Origin: Liopterus haemorrhoidalis | Lineage: Eukaryota; Arthropoda; Insecta; Coleoptera; Dytiscidae | Direction of reading: 5' to 3' | NCBI GenBank assembly: GCA_963971575.1 | Contig: OZ020611.1 | Coordinates: forward strand, 204,524,419 to 204,588,418 | Length of the DNA: 64,000 nucleotides | Shown here: positions 55,235-64,000 of the stretch, piece after piece | How the letters are laid out: each line of letters starts with the position of its first letter | Position numbering within the stretch: position 1 is the first letter of the stretch | The notes under the pieces: generated by a model | What the model saw: only the letters and a program-made list of their open reading frames with translations | What the model was told of the DNA's origin: nothing | Database searches by the model: none | Position numbers and translations under genes: made by a program

Positions 55235-56416
55235 TTTTAGGTTACAGGACAATATTAAATTAGGAATACGTAAAAATTCGACAATAAACACAAAAAATAA
55301 ATAAATATTTGTCACAGAAGTCATATCTGAAATATTTTGATTTATTTGACATTTTCTATATGATATTATAGTAGGTTATTTAGCGTTAAAAGTAGGTTAT
55401 AAAAATGAAAGTTAACCAATAATATTGATACTTGATTTTAACGTCGAAATCAAGTGAAATAACTTATTTCGTAAGTAAAAAATTATCATTTTTGAGTATT
55501 TGATGTAATAGAAATATTAATTACTACGGCGCCACTCTGACATACTTTTTAAAATAAAATATTTGCCAATATTAAATATATTTTTACGATTATAAAATTT
55601 GACGAACACAATTTGGACACAGACATAACAGATGATTTCTAATTTTTTAATGATAAAACTATTTAGTTGTAGATAAAATATTGTATTTGAATCGTATGTA
55701 ATAGCTATATTACACTCGAATTATTACGCAACCCTTGTCTACGGCTCGGGTGATAAACTTGATCCTCGTGTAATATAGTCTACATTATATGCTTGTTAAA
55801 TAAAATATTATTATTAATTTTTAAGAACCATTTTTTAATGACTAAATTTGCCTTTTAGTGTAAGATAGGGCCAGGAAAAATTAATTTGGTTATATTAAAA
55901 TAGGACGGAGTTAACAACGGAAGAATAGAATGGAAATGTTGGAACATGCAGCCTTGAGTGACTAATGTTTCACAGTTAATATAACTGCATATTTTCAATG
56001 TCTTTGTACTCATTTATTGTCAGTGTAGGAAATTATATTTGACAGTAGGAAGCAATAAGAATTTTATTACATGTGTCCAAGGAACTATTCCTGTTCAGGT
56101 TTAAACCTCAAGATAAAACAAATCAAGGTATTAATCAATATAAAACTAAAATAGGATCCCGATTATCCAAATTAAAGAGGATTGCAGTGTATCGGATAAT
56201 TGAGACGGATGATCAGAAACTGCAGAATATAAGTTATTAAGTGCTGTAGAAAAAAATAAAATACATTTATTATACCGACAATATGTTGGTTTATTACTTT
56301 AAAACAAGTGCCTACAAAACAAAAATATATTTTCTCTTATTGCTATTCATTGTCATTGCCTAGGCCTCCGGTTTTCAGGTTTCATACCATATATTCAATC
56401 GGTATGGTAACCGACG
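55235..56416. other. Mostly unannotated; stem near 55708-55786
   Basis: CTATATTACACTCGAATTAT (from 55708) and ..TCGTGTAATATAG (to about 55785) form an inverted pair around a G+C-richer loop, so perhaps a small fold-back. Otherwise nothing. Confidence 0.35.
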
Positions 56417-57330
56417 AGTTTATCGAAAATCAATTCATAGAAAGTAAATTCATCGAAAACGAGTTCATCGAAAGCAAATTCATCGAAAATCAATTCATCG
56501 AATGACCAATTCATCGAATCGTCAATTCATCGAAAAAAAATGTTTTGTAAATATTTGAGAGGAATGCCGAGAGAAACGGAAAGTCAAAAAAGGAGTGGTC
56601 AATAAAAGTAGACAGACTAAGAAATAATTGCATAAAAAATTTTATATGGTTTAAAAAAAAAAATCTTTGATTCTTTGATTAACGTCAAATATGCACCATA
56701 AATGATCTCACTAAAATTTAATTTAAATTTTCAAAAATTATATATTAAAAATGTGGTGACAGATAATACCAATAAATGAAAATTTAAAAAAATGGAAAAT
56801 GTTTTAAGTATAGTAACATACAAGTTTACAAATAAATATATATATATTTTTTCTATTTTTATGTATGTACATATAGAATAGTGTATGTAAATGAATTTCA
56901 GTTTATTTTGTCTTGTTTCTTTTATATACGTATTTATGTAGTTTATATTTGTTCCTTTATAAAAATTCCAATTCGACTTAAAATTCGAGTTACCCAAATG
57001 TCTACGGTCCGCATTAATTACGTATCTCAGGGGATTACTGTATTATTTATTATAATTATTATTAGACATGTTTATATATAAAGGACAAGGGAGATTAAAA
57101 ATAATACTGAAAAAATGTAACTTTTAATTTATATTTAAACAGCAACTAACATTACAATGGAAAGAAGAAATTAAGAATACATATTAAATTGAAACAGAGC
57201 CACAATTAAAAATGCACTCTCAAATATTTACAAAATATTTTTTTTCGATGAATTTACGATTCGATGAATTAATCATTCGATGAATTGATTTTCGATGAAT
57301 TTGCTTTCGATGAATTGATTTTCGATGAAC
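56417..57330. mobile_element. TIR element with reiterated TTCATCGAA ends
   Basis: The left end (56417-56560) contains seven TTCATCGAA-like units at irregular 12-18-bp spacing. The right end (57238-57330) is its inverted counterpart, and homology continues through 'TTTTGTAAATATTTGAGAG' (56540 region and, inverted, 57222 region). The arms total about 130 bp. The interior has no recognised gene, and no TSD is clear. Confidence 0.75.
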
Positions 57331-58254
57331 TTACCGTGAATCAATCTGTATACATTCAAGAGTAATATGGTCAGTATTACGTCAATTTTTTAGCGCACAC
57401 AGAAAGGCACCTTCAGTTCATAGCCGGTAGCAAATGGCTAGGCACAGCCTGTAATTTGCATACATATTTTTTAAACATAAATTATTTGTCATTGTCGGGA
57501 TTTGAACCACGTCCATACCCTTGTTAAGGGTTAACAACAAGAACAACAGCTTTAGCACTTGCAGTCACAAACTTGTTATATATCTCACATTATGATTGCA
57601 AACTTTAATCTGTGTTCAATTTTGACAATAATACATGTTCTTAAAAAATGGTGACAAATTTCGAAGTCACACAGATAACGAAATGTAAATGTACATTATA
57701 TACTGTATGTATGAAATGTTAAAATAATTTATGCCATTTATGTTAAAAGAGAGAAAGAGAATGAGAAGGAAAGAGAGAGAGGAAGAGAGATTAAATAATA
57801 TTTATAAAAACACTGCCATCTGTGCAATGAGGAACAACATTAAGTTGCCTTATGTTGATGCCAAACATAAAATTAAATTAAATCAATTTTCATTTATGTA
57901 ATCTTAAAACAACATATGTGAAAAACTAATTTTATTGTCACATTATCGCTCTGTTTTAATAGTTCCATAAAATTAATAGAATAGGAAGTACATTTTATTA
58001 ACGTAGCGATCAGTAATTTTTCAAATCTTGTATTAAATTTAGCTCTTAAAAACTTAATCTTCCTTAAAAACAAGACTTTTCCCGAGAAAAGCTAAGACCA
58101 AAATTCGTTAGTACGCCCCATAAATACTGAGATGTAAAAGTTTTTATTTTTAAACCAATAATAACAATATTTAATAGTTCAAAGTTTCAATTCTTGTTCA
58201 TATTTCTAGTCCAGGACTAATTGTTTGTCATATTTTTACCGTACAGGCAAACAG
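57331..58254. other. Possible minus-strand SINE, otherwise unannotated
   Basis: Near 57498-57508 GGTTCAAATCC (minus) resembles a tRNA box B, and 57550-57570 could hold a weak box A. The adjacent body includes 'AGCCGGTAGCAAATGGCTAG'. Confidence for a SINE is low. 57750-57792 is GA-rich. Confidence 0.3.
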
Positions 58255-58488
58255 ATACGAGAACGAGTTTCTATAGAGTTCTGTTTGATGGTAATAAGTG
58301 AAAACTATGGAAGAAATAATGAACAAATAGTTGAAATAAGTTTATTTGAGACTGCAGAAGCATTTAATACGGCTATTATTTGTAGCGAAAGAAATATTTT
58401 CGACATTGATGACTTACTTGTATTACGAATATGTAGGGAGAAGGCGTTAGTGAAAAGTTTGGCTGCCAAAAAGTGCAAAAACAAATAA
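58255..58488 (+). other. Open exon-like segment, unrecognised
   Basis: A pyrimidine-rich acceptor-like sequence (TTTTTACCGTACAG, ending about 58246) precedes an open stretch reading RERVSIEFCLMVISENYG, NEQIVEISLFETAEAFNTAI, ERNIFDIDDLLVLRICREKA and a Lys-rich end before TAA. The composition is more protein-like than neighbouring frames, so it could be a terminal exon of a plus-strand gene or a transposon remnant. No domain recognised and no upstream exon found. Confidence 0.25.
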
Positions 58489-58654
58489 CGCAATATTTTA
58501 ATGTACTATAAACATGGCACCCCATATGATACGAACTGAGAAGAATTTAGACGATCGAAACGAAAAAAAAGGAAGATATTAGTGACAGTAAAAGAGTTTC
58601 ATGGTTATATATGTAAAACTATTAAAATTTCAAAAACAAAAAAAAACTAAAAGC

Positions 58655-59689
58655 CAATGATTTTTTAAAAACACAAAAACTATATTAATTTAGAAAAATA
58701 ATCAACTCTGAGTACTATACCGGTTCAAATCAATATGCATTACTGTATTTTTTCAGATTTTTTGTGAAAAATACAAAAATATATTTTGTAGTATTTTATT
58801 GCAAAAAAATATATTTATTAAAATTTCGTTAAGGGTAGAACAAACTACATAATTAATTACACCACACTATCCACGATATATAGTAACAACTTTGTTTATT
58901 AAATTAATTAGAATATAAAAGCTAAATAGTCTTGTATTTTTTGATGTTTGAACACTCAACGCACAATCAACAACCTCCTAACCATAACAACCCTCACAAA
59001 ACTAGGCACAGTGGCGTCCCATTACAATTTTGTTTTTTAAATAATTGTTTTTTTTTTTCTTCAATCAGTATCATTAGATTTTATTACAAACTTCGCTCAA
59101 TTATTTTTAAACATAATTCTTTTAAAATATTATTTTTCTTTGAGCTTCATCTCAATCTCAATTACATCAATGTGTATTATATTTTATTTATTTTATTTTT
59201 TTGTTATCAACCACTCAGGGTAATAGGTTGGAGTACCATTTTTTTGTGATAATTTATGGAAAAGTCGTTATAAAATAAAAAGTTTTTTAAGAATCACTTC
59301 TTATTATTTAATCTACGTGTCAAAAATAAAAGTTAATATAATAAAAGAAATATAATTATCGAAAAATTAATACAATAAAAAAAAAAAAAACTGAGTGTGC
59401 TTTTTCGATTCGTATTAATGTGCATTATCCTGGACAGTGCAGTTTTATCATGGTCATCAAGATGAGGAGAAAACAGGAAGAGCTAGAAAAAGCTGGAGGA
59501 AGCAAACCGAAAAGGGATAAATGAAAGAGGACGGAGAGGAGAACAATACTAAAATAGACAACTGTTGATATTAGAAATCGTAAGACGGTGTATAGTCTTA
59601 TAACATTATAATAATAATTATAAAGGACTCATTTAAAATTTATCATAAAAATTTTAAAAAAATAATAATAATAATCAAGGTATAAAAGC
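58655..59689. other. Repeat B fragment, then unannotated sequence
   Basis: 58655-58790 shares 'AAAAACACAAAAACTATATT', 'CCGGTTCAAATCAATATGCA' and 'TTTTTTCAGATTTTTT' with repeat B (4790, 8225). The rest is A+T-rich; 59225-59640 holds nothing recognised. Confidence 0.4.
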
Positions 59690-60060
59690 TAATATGTAAA
59701 TACCTGAATGTTGAGCAAACCACAATACAAGACAGAAAAGGGCAGTAGAGAGAAGAAAACATTGATAGCGAGATTTGGTTGTGGAAATGAGGAGAGAGAC
59801 AACAAGTTTTGGATGAAAGAAGAAGAATGAACTTGTAGAATGTTAAGGCAAAGAGACGATCGAACAATTTTTGGAAGAATGTGGAAAAATAAGAAGTAGA
59901 ACGGAATCAAGAAAAGAAATTTTGGGGGAAACAGGAAGAGGGTATGAATGGATGAAATAAGTGGAAAACGGTGAAAAGTGTGAAAATAAAGGAAAGGAGT
60001 CAACGACATCAATAAAAAGAGAAGGAGAGTAGATTTTAAACCGAAAGGCGAAAATTATAA
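59690..60060 (+). pseudogene. Non-LTR retrotransposon 3' end (sister of 45290-45570)
   Basis: Shared blocks with the end of the LINE at 44340-45600: 'GAGCAAACCACAATA', 'TTGATAGCGAGATTTGG', 'AGAGACGATCGAACA', 'GGAAACAGGAAGAGGGTATG', 'GGGTCAACG/GGAGTCAACG' and 'CATCAATAAAAAGAGAAGGA'. It ends 'TTTTAAACCGAAAGGCGAAA'. Only decayed C-terminal coding sequence remains. Confidence 0.65.
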
Positions 60061-60430
60061 TTATTTATTATTAAGTATACTATAATATATACTATATATA
60101 ACTATAGAAATATAATATATAGTATAGAAACTATAAAAAACTTAGAAACTATAGTTTCTAAGACATAATGTAAATATAAAGTATTAAATAATAAAAATAT
60201 TTATCTATAAAATTAAAAAATAAATAAAAAAATACTATTTAATCAATAACCTAATATAAAAATTATTTTTTAATATGAATTGTAAAGTAAAAAAAATAAA
60301 AAACAAAATGTTCTTTAATATTAAATTTCATTTAATTTCAATTTAAAAAATATTTTAAATTTCGTTATAATTAATATTAAATATAGGTAACAATATAAAA
60401 TGTATTATTGAAGGTGGTATATAAACTTAC

Positions 60431-60459
60431 AATAATCTAAGAAGAGATGAGGTATTCAT
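60431..60459 (-). CDS. Exon 1 coding part of the secreted-protein gene (signal peptide start)
   Basis: On the minus strand ATG at 60459-60457 opens MNTSSLLRL plus two bases (TT) and then a consensus donor GTAAGTTTAT. Joined to the exon at 2507, the split codon becomes TTA (Leu) and the combined N-terminus is a classical signal peptide: a short polar n-region with Arg, a Leu/Ala/Val core continuing as LLALVVTTCLV, and a T-R-A cleavage site. Phase 2 leaves and phase 2 is required at 2507. The upstream context is CCAGGATGA. This ATG is the first after the 5' UTR uORFs that leads into an intact splice. The join is inferred from phase, splice signals and the chemistry of the product; no transcript evidence is available here. 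Confidence 0.7.
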
Positions 60460-60790
60460 CCTGGTTAACAAAAGCACACTTCACTGTAAACTAAAAGTTA
60501 AGAGTCACCACAGCAAACAGCAAGTAAGAATTAAACTCGAGTCCGAATATGGTAGATGTGATATACTGTTTTAGTATGTAAGTCACGAACACATCATCAC
60601 TTGTAGGCGGAAACAGCTAACAGTTAGCAGTTAGCAGTTAGCAGCTAGCAGTTAAGGGTCCGCTAGTCGCTAGTCCTCTACCTCTGTACATATGCAACCA
60701 CCTAGCACTAGCACTTTCTGAATTCACCGCTGACGTTGACGCTGACCCGAACAACAACTTTCGCTCGCCGCTCAGAAACTTTAAGTAACC
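60460..60790 (-). other. 5' UTR of the secreted-protein gene with uORFs and a heptamer repeat
   Basis: It runs from a TATA-predicted start (about 60785-60790, not fixed) to the ATG. The locally G+C-richer leader carries at least two upstream ORFs on the minus strand: 60691-60638 (17 codons) and 60597-60583 (MMCS). A heptamer array (AGTTAGC/AGCTAGC on plus, 60611-60655) overlaps the end of the first uORF. These suggest translational damping of the main ORF. Confidence 0.5.
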
Positions 60791-60810
60791 GCATACTCGC
60801 TTGCTTTATA

Positions 60811-60820
60811 CCTTTATATA
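60811..60820 (-). promoter_or_regulatory. TATA box of the secreted-protein gene
   Basis: TATATAAAGG on the minus strand (a second TATAAAGC follows at 60810-60803). It lies about 30 bp upstream of the predicted start and about 355 bp before the ATG. Confidence 0.6.
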
Positions 60821-60847
60821 CACATGCCCCTTCACTCTCCACTGACC

Positions 60848-61155
60848 CATATTGACACAGAACATCTGATTGTTGCAGGGTTAAATATTTTGGCGCCTAA
60901 CATATGTGGTTATCAACTTACAATATACTTATCCTTTGATTTACTGAACTCAATTCTGTTGTTCTAATTCAAATAGCGTCCCATATTGACACAGAACATC
61001 TAATTGTTGCAGGGTTAAATATTTTGGCGCCTAACATATGTGGTTATCAACTTACAATATACTTATCTTTTGATTTATTGAACTCAGTTCTGTTGTTCTA
61101 ACTCAAATAGCGATCTCATATTGACACAGAGCATCTGATTGTGCAGGGTTACCTA
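60848..61155 (-). promoter_or_regulatory. 134-bp tandem repeats abutting the promoter
   Basis: CATATTGACACAGA(A/G)CATCT starts units at 60848, 60982 and 61117 (two full copies, few differences, plus a partial). Each full unit contains TTTGGCGCC (60889-60897 and 61023-61031), matching the E2F-type pattern TTTSSCGC, and a CATATG E-box. The array ends 28 bp upstream of the TATA box, so it may be duplicated enhancer sequence. Confidence 0.6.
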
Positions 61156-61169
61156 CACACATCGGAAAA

Positions 61170-61920
61170 GTCTAGGGATTTTGATCAGCTGTGTCCACCA
61201 CAGGACTGACCGCCATCACAAAGTACTTGTATAAAATACATTCTAGCAGCAGAGTAAAAACAACTTGGCCTAATATTTTCTAACACAGATATTATTTATC
61301 ATAACCATAGAAACGTTACATATAAGTATGAAAAAATTTGGAAATATTTTTCAAAAATGTTTCTTTTTATCAAAAAATTTCTCAAATAAAAATTATTAGT
61401 TATAGCTTTTATAGCAACTATTGTTAAAAACATTTTTTCGAAATATTTTTCTGTTTTTAAATATTCGCAAAAATCTTAAAATCGACACGAGTAAACTTCC
61501 ATTTCTAGTGAACCGATTTTTACCAAAGGTTGATCAACTAGTATCATTGATGTCAAAAGCTTAAATATGAAGTTCATAAAAATCTTTTTAGCCGAATTTG
61601 CTCTGCACGTGTACAAAGACAGACGGCCGGACAGACAGACAGACCGACAGACGGACAGACGGACAGACGGACAGACGGACAGACGGACAGACGGACAGAC
61701 GGACAGACGGACAGACTGACAGACGGACAGACGGACAGACGGACAGACGGACAGACGGACAGACGGATAGACGGATAGACGGACATACAGACCGACAGAT
61801 ATCATGCTAAAAATAGTTAAACGTTATGTAGGGACCTCAATTCGTAGAGTTCCATCGAAATCTCGAAATGTCAAAGTCGGTATGATCCCTTATATATGTT
61901 GGCGGTCGGTAAAAATATGA
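61170..61920 (-). repeat. Interspersed repeat C, copy 2, inverted
   Basis: It runs from 'TCAGCTGTGTCCACCACAGG' to 'TATATGTTGGCGGTCGGTAA', the reverse of 3655-4390. Its microsatellite core is greatly enlarged (61615-61800). Confidence 0.75.
61615..61800 (+). repeat. GACAGACG octamer array
   Basis: Mostly perfect GACAGACG units with a few GATA/GACC/GACT variants at the ends. The Val/Cys/Leu/Ser-rich frames through it are repeat translation, not proteins. Confidence 0.95.
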
Positions 61921-62186
61921 AAATATATTGCTTATTATACATTTAATGTTGTATTTCAATTAAAGTAGGCAATTATGAGTAGTTGGCTATGGAAAACAAG
62001 TAAAAACAATAACCAACAAGACAAAACAAATACAAATTTGATAAATTTTATTCAGTACAAGATCCGTAGGTTGATCACATGTTTCATTTTAATTCGATTT
62101 AGAACGTTTATATTAATAATTGCAGTGTTTTTAAGTAATGGCATTCCTTTCTAATAATGGAGTGACAGCATTTAACAATCCACAAG

Positions 62187-63166
62187 ATGAATCGTACGGT
62201 GGGACTTCTCCAAGCTGGTTTTAGGCAAGTTGATGTAGCCAAGCGGATAGGAGTTTCTCAAAGTGTCATTAGTCGGTTATGGAGGCGTTACAGGGAATTA
62301 GGGATTTCATCCGAACCACTTCCGGGACGTGGTCGCTGTACAACAGCAGGTCAAGACAGATTTTTGGTCTTAAATGCTAGAAGACAACCTACTATTACAG
62401 CCCTCGAATTGGTAAGGGAGTTATAGCGAGTGCATAACTTGAGTGTTGGTCGCGATACTGTAATAAATCGTCTCCACGAAGCTAATATTCTATCTCGACG
62501 ACCAATCAGATGTCAACCCCTCTCTAGAGGCAATCACAGAACAAGAATAGAATGGTGTCACAGTTTTCAATATTTGTGTGATAATGATTGGGCTACAGTT
62601 TTGTTTACTGATGAGTCCAGATTTGGAATTCATCAAAATTCTCATCGTTCAAAGGAATGGAGAAAATCCGGTAATTTGGAACGTTTGTGGCTCGTCCAGG
62701 AAGTTCACAGTTACAAAGGTGGTACAGTTATGACATGGGGTGCGGTAGAACTGATCTCGTTTTTCCCAATGGATTTTTAACAGCACAACAATATTTGAAT
62801 AATATTCTTCAACCTATTGTGCGTCCAATTCGTGGTGCTGTTGGTGATCAGTTTCATCTTGCCCAGTTAAATGCTCGGCCACATATTACGCGAATTGTAA
62901 CGAACTGGATGGATAACGAAGGTATTAATGCGATACCATGGCCAGCACAGTCACCGGATCTAAATCCGATTGAACATGTGTAGGACACGCTTAAGAGAAG
63001 AATTACTCCACATATGGATAACATCCACGATAATTTTAGATTCAGAGAGCTTCTAAGAGCAGAATGGGCACAGTTACCTGAAGAAGACATCGATAATGTT
63101 ATTTTGTCCATGAATCGCAGATGTAGGGTTGTAATCAACCAACGTGGAGGTCATACTCTCTATTAG
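62187..63166 (+). pseudogene. Tc1-like transposase pseudogene
   Basis: It reads MNRTVGLLQAGFRQVDVAKR, IGVSQSVISRLWRRYRELG (first HTH), then REL, TAG, VHNLSVGRDTVINRLHEANI (second HTH), LFTDESRFGIHQNSHRSKEW (first catalytic Asp) and GGTVMTWGA. A frameshift near 62740 continues as RTDLVFPNGFLTAQQYLNNI, LAQLNARPHITR (second motif, with Asp replaced), and SPDLNPIEHV (Glu kept). A TAG replaces the usual Trp before DTLKRRI, and the C-terminus ends GGHTLY. There are two nonsense codons, one frameshift and one lost catalytic residue. It is a different Tc1 lineage from the intact element at 26963. The terminal inverted repeats were not resolved. Confidence 0.85.
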
Positions 63167-63210
63167 CATTTGATTTTTTTTTTTCATTTTTTACATTTCT
63201 GTATCTATAG

Positions 63211-63665
63211 TGGGTTTTACACGATTCAATTTATTGATCAATTAATTGGAAAAGTTGACATTCAATTAATGGATGTGTGTAAAGTGTAAAAATTTCGTCA
63301 ATTAATTGATAAATTAATTGACAAAAAAATTGATCGATTTATTTTGAAAATAGAACAAGTTCTATTTTTCATCAATTTTTAATCAATTTTTTAGGGAATT
63401 CTAGGTATATTTTTATCTGTTAAGATATTGCCAACTGTTTAGTTGTAGCATAACCTCAAAATATATTGTTTGTGTTTTGTTTTCAAATCTGTCCTGAGAA
63501 CATCAAACGTTCTAATTTACCCTCATCTAGGTTATTTCTTTTGTTTTTGTTCACAGCTCGTAACTTTATGAAGATTTTTTCAATATTTTCATTTTGATAA
63601 ATATGTCAACATGTTTTACAGTTGGTAATGTAAAAATTTTCAAAAAAATTGATAAATAATTGACT
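63211..63665. mobile_element. MITE D, copy 2, one end missing
   Basis: TGGGTTTTACACGATTCAAT at 63211 is the intact end, followed by the same blocks as 54708-55234 in reverse orientation. Homology stops near 63665 within 'AAATTGATAAATAATTGA', so the far terminus is truncated or diverged. Confidence 0.7.
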
Positions 63666-64000
63666 AGTGACTAGTTTTTAATATATTGAATTTAGAGCAT
63701 TAAGGTAAGTTATGTATACTAAAATATTTCATCATTTTGTATAACATATTATTTACAGCCTTCGTTTATTTTTTATTAAAAATTTATAGATAAAATCTTT
63801 TAATCAGAATATTAATTGTTATCATATTGTGGATGGGAATAGTACATTGTGCAACTAGAGCGGAATATGCATTCAGCGAATGTTGCTCACTATGCTTTTC
63901 CTCCGATTACCATTTTTCAATAAATAAATAATCAAGAAAATACAATATAAATATGGTTAACAGCCATTAATGCGCGCGCAGCCAGTACGGAAATGAAAAT
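63666..64000. other. Unannotated sequence at the right edge
   Basis: No gene or repeat recognised; 'GCGCGCGCAG' near 63973 is the only G+C-rich spot. Confidence 0.4.

Larger units (their letters stand above)
2508..60430 (-). other. Inferred 57.9-kb intron of the secreted-protein gene
   Basis: The interval is bounded by a consensus donor (GTAAGT, minus strand 60430-60425) and an acceptor (CAG at 2510-2508). Both are phase 2, and joining them yields a continuous signal peptide. Nearly every recognisable feature inside is a transposon, retrotransposon, SINE or simple repeat. No further host exon in the minus orientation was recognised, but small cassette exons could be missed. Confidence 0.65.

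Noticed and set aside
60611..60655. TTAGCAG-type heptamers considered as telomeric repeat
   Set aside because: Insect telomere units are TTAGG. This is a short local array of AGTTAGC/AGCTAGC inside a gene leader.
61615..61800. Regular repeats considered as a CRISPR array or a repetitive protein gene
   Set aside because: Uniform 8-bp GACAGACG units without unique spacers, in a eukaryotic interspersed repeat; the Ser/Val/Cys frames are translations of the microsatellite.
1..64000. LTR retrotransposon, endogenous virus or bacterial insertion
   Set aside because: No long direct terminal repeats, gag/protease/integrase motifs, or prokaryotic gene clusters were seen.

Overview
This is a nuclear window from an animal genome, most likely an insect. 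It is visibly A+T-rich, has no bacterial gene organisation, and is crowded with insect-type transposable elements: Tc1/mariner, hAT, PIF/Harbinger-like MITEs, Helitrons, several non-LTR retrotransposon lineages and tRNA-derived SINEs. I cannot name the species or order from sequence alone.

The only convincing host gene runs on the minus strand across almost the whole window. A TATA-containing promoter near 60.8 kb is followed by a roughly 330-nt 5' UTR and a 29-nt first coding segment (60459-60431) that ends at a consensus GTAAGT donor in phase 2. A GC-richer exon at 2507-2172 has a good acceptor and the complementary phase. Joining the two creates a textbook signal peptide at the junction, so I infer one secreted-protein gene with an intron of about 57.9 kb. 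The protein family is not recognised. The exon may splice on beyond the left edge, or stop at the TAG that overlaps its donor.

Everything from 2.5 to 60.4 kb is therefore intronic and consists mainly of mobile DNA. Left part (2.5-12 kb): two copies of an interspersed repeat, one carrying a hAT-type MITE with a matching empty site in the other; a THAP-domain exon with CRE-like palindromes; mariner relics; and a purine-rich LINE. Middle (12-32 kb): fold-back elements, SINEs, hAT MITEs, a complete Helitron-like element inserted in register into an 81-bp tandem array, a deleted mariner, and an apparently intact 1.63-kb Tc1-type element (26963-28596). Its 341-aa DD34E transposase is interrupted by a 62-bp intron. 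Right part (32-60 kb): more LINE fragments, a 1,045-bp unclassified element with 31-bp perfect terminal inverted repeats, a MITE nested in a MITE, Harbinger-type MITEs, and an element whose ends are built from reiterated TTCATCGAA. Upstream of the host promoter lie a 134-bp tandem repeat abutting the TATA box, an expanded GACA/GACG array and a dead Tc1 copy.

Most conclusions about mobile elements rest on target-site duplications, inverted termini and recognisable transposase or reverse-transcriptase motifs read directly from the sequence. Family assignments are from memory of those motifs, with no database search.
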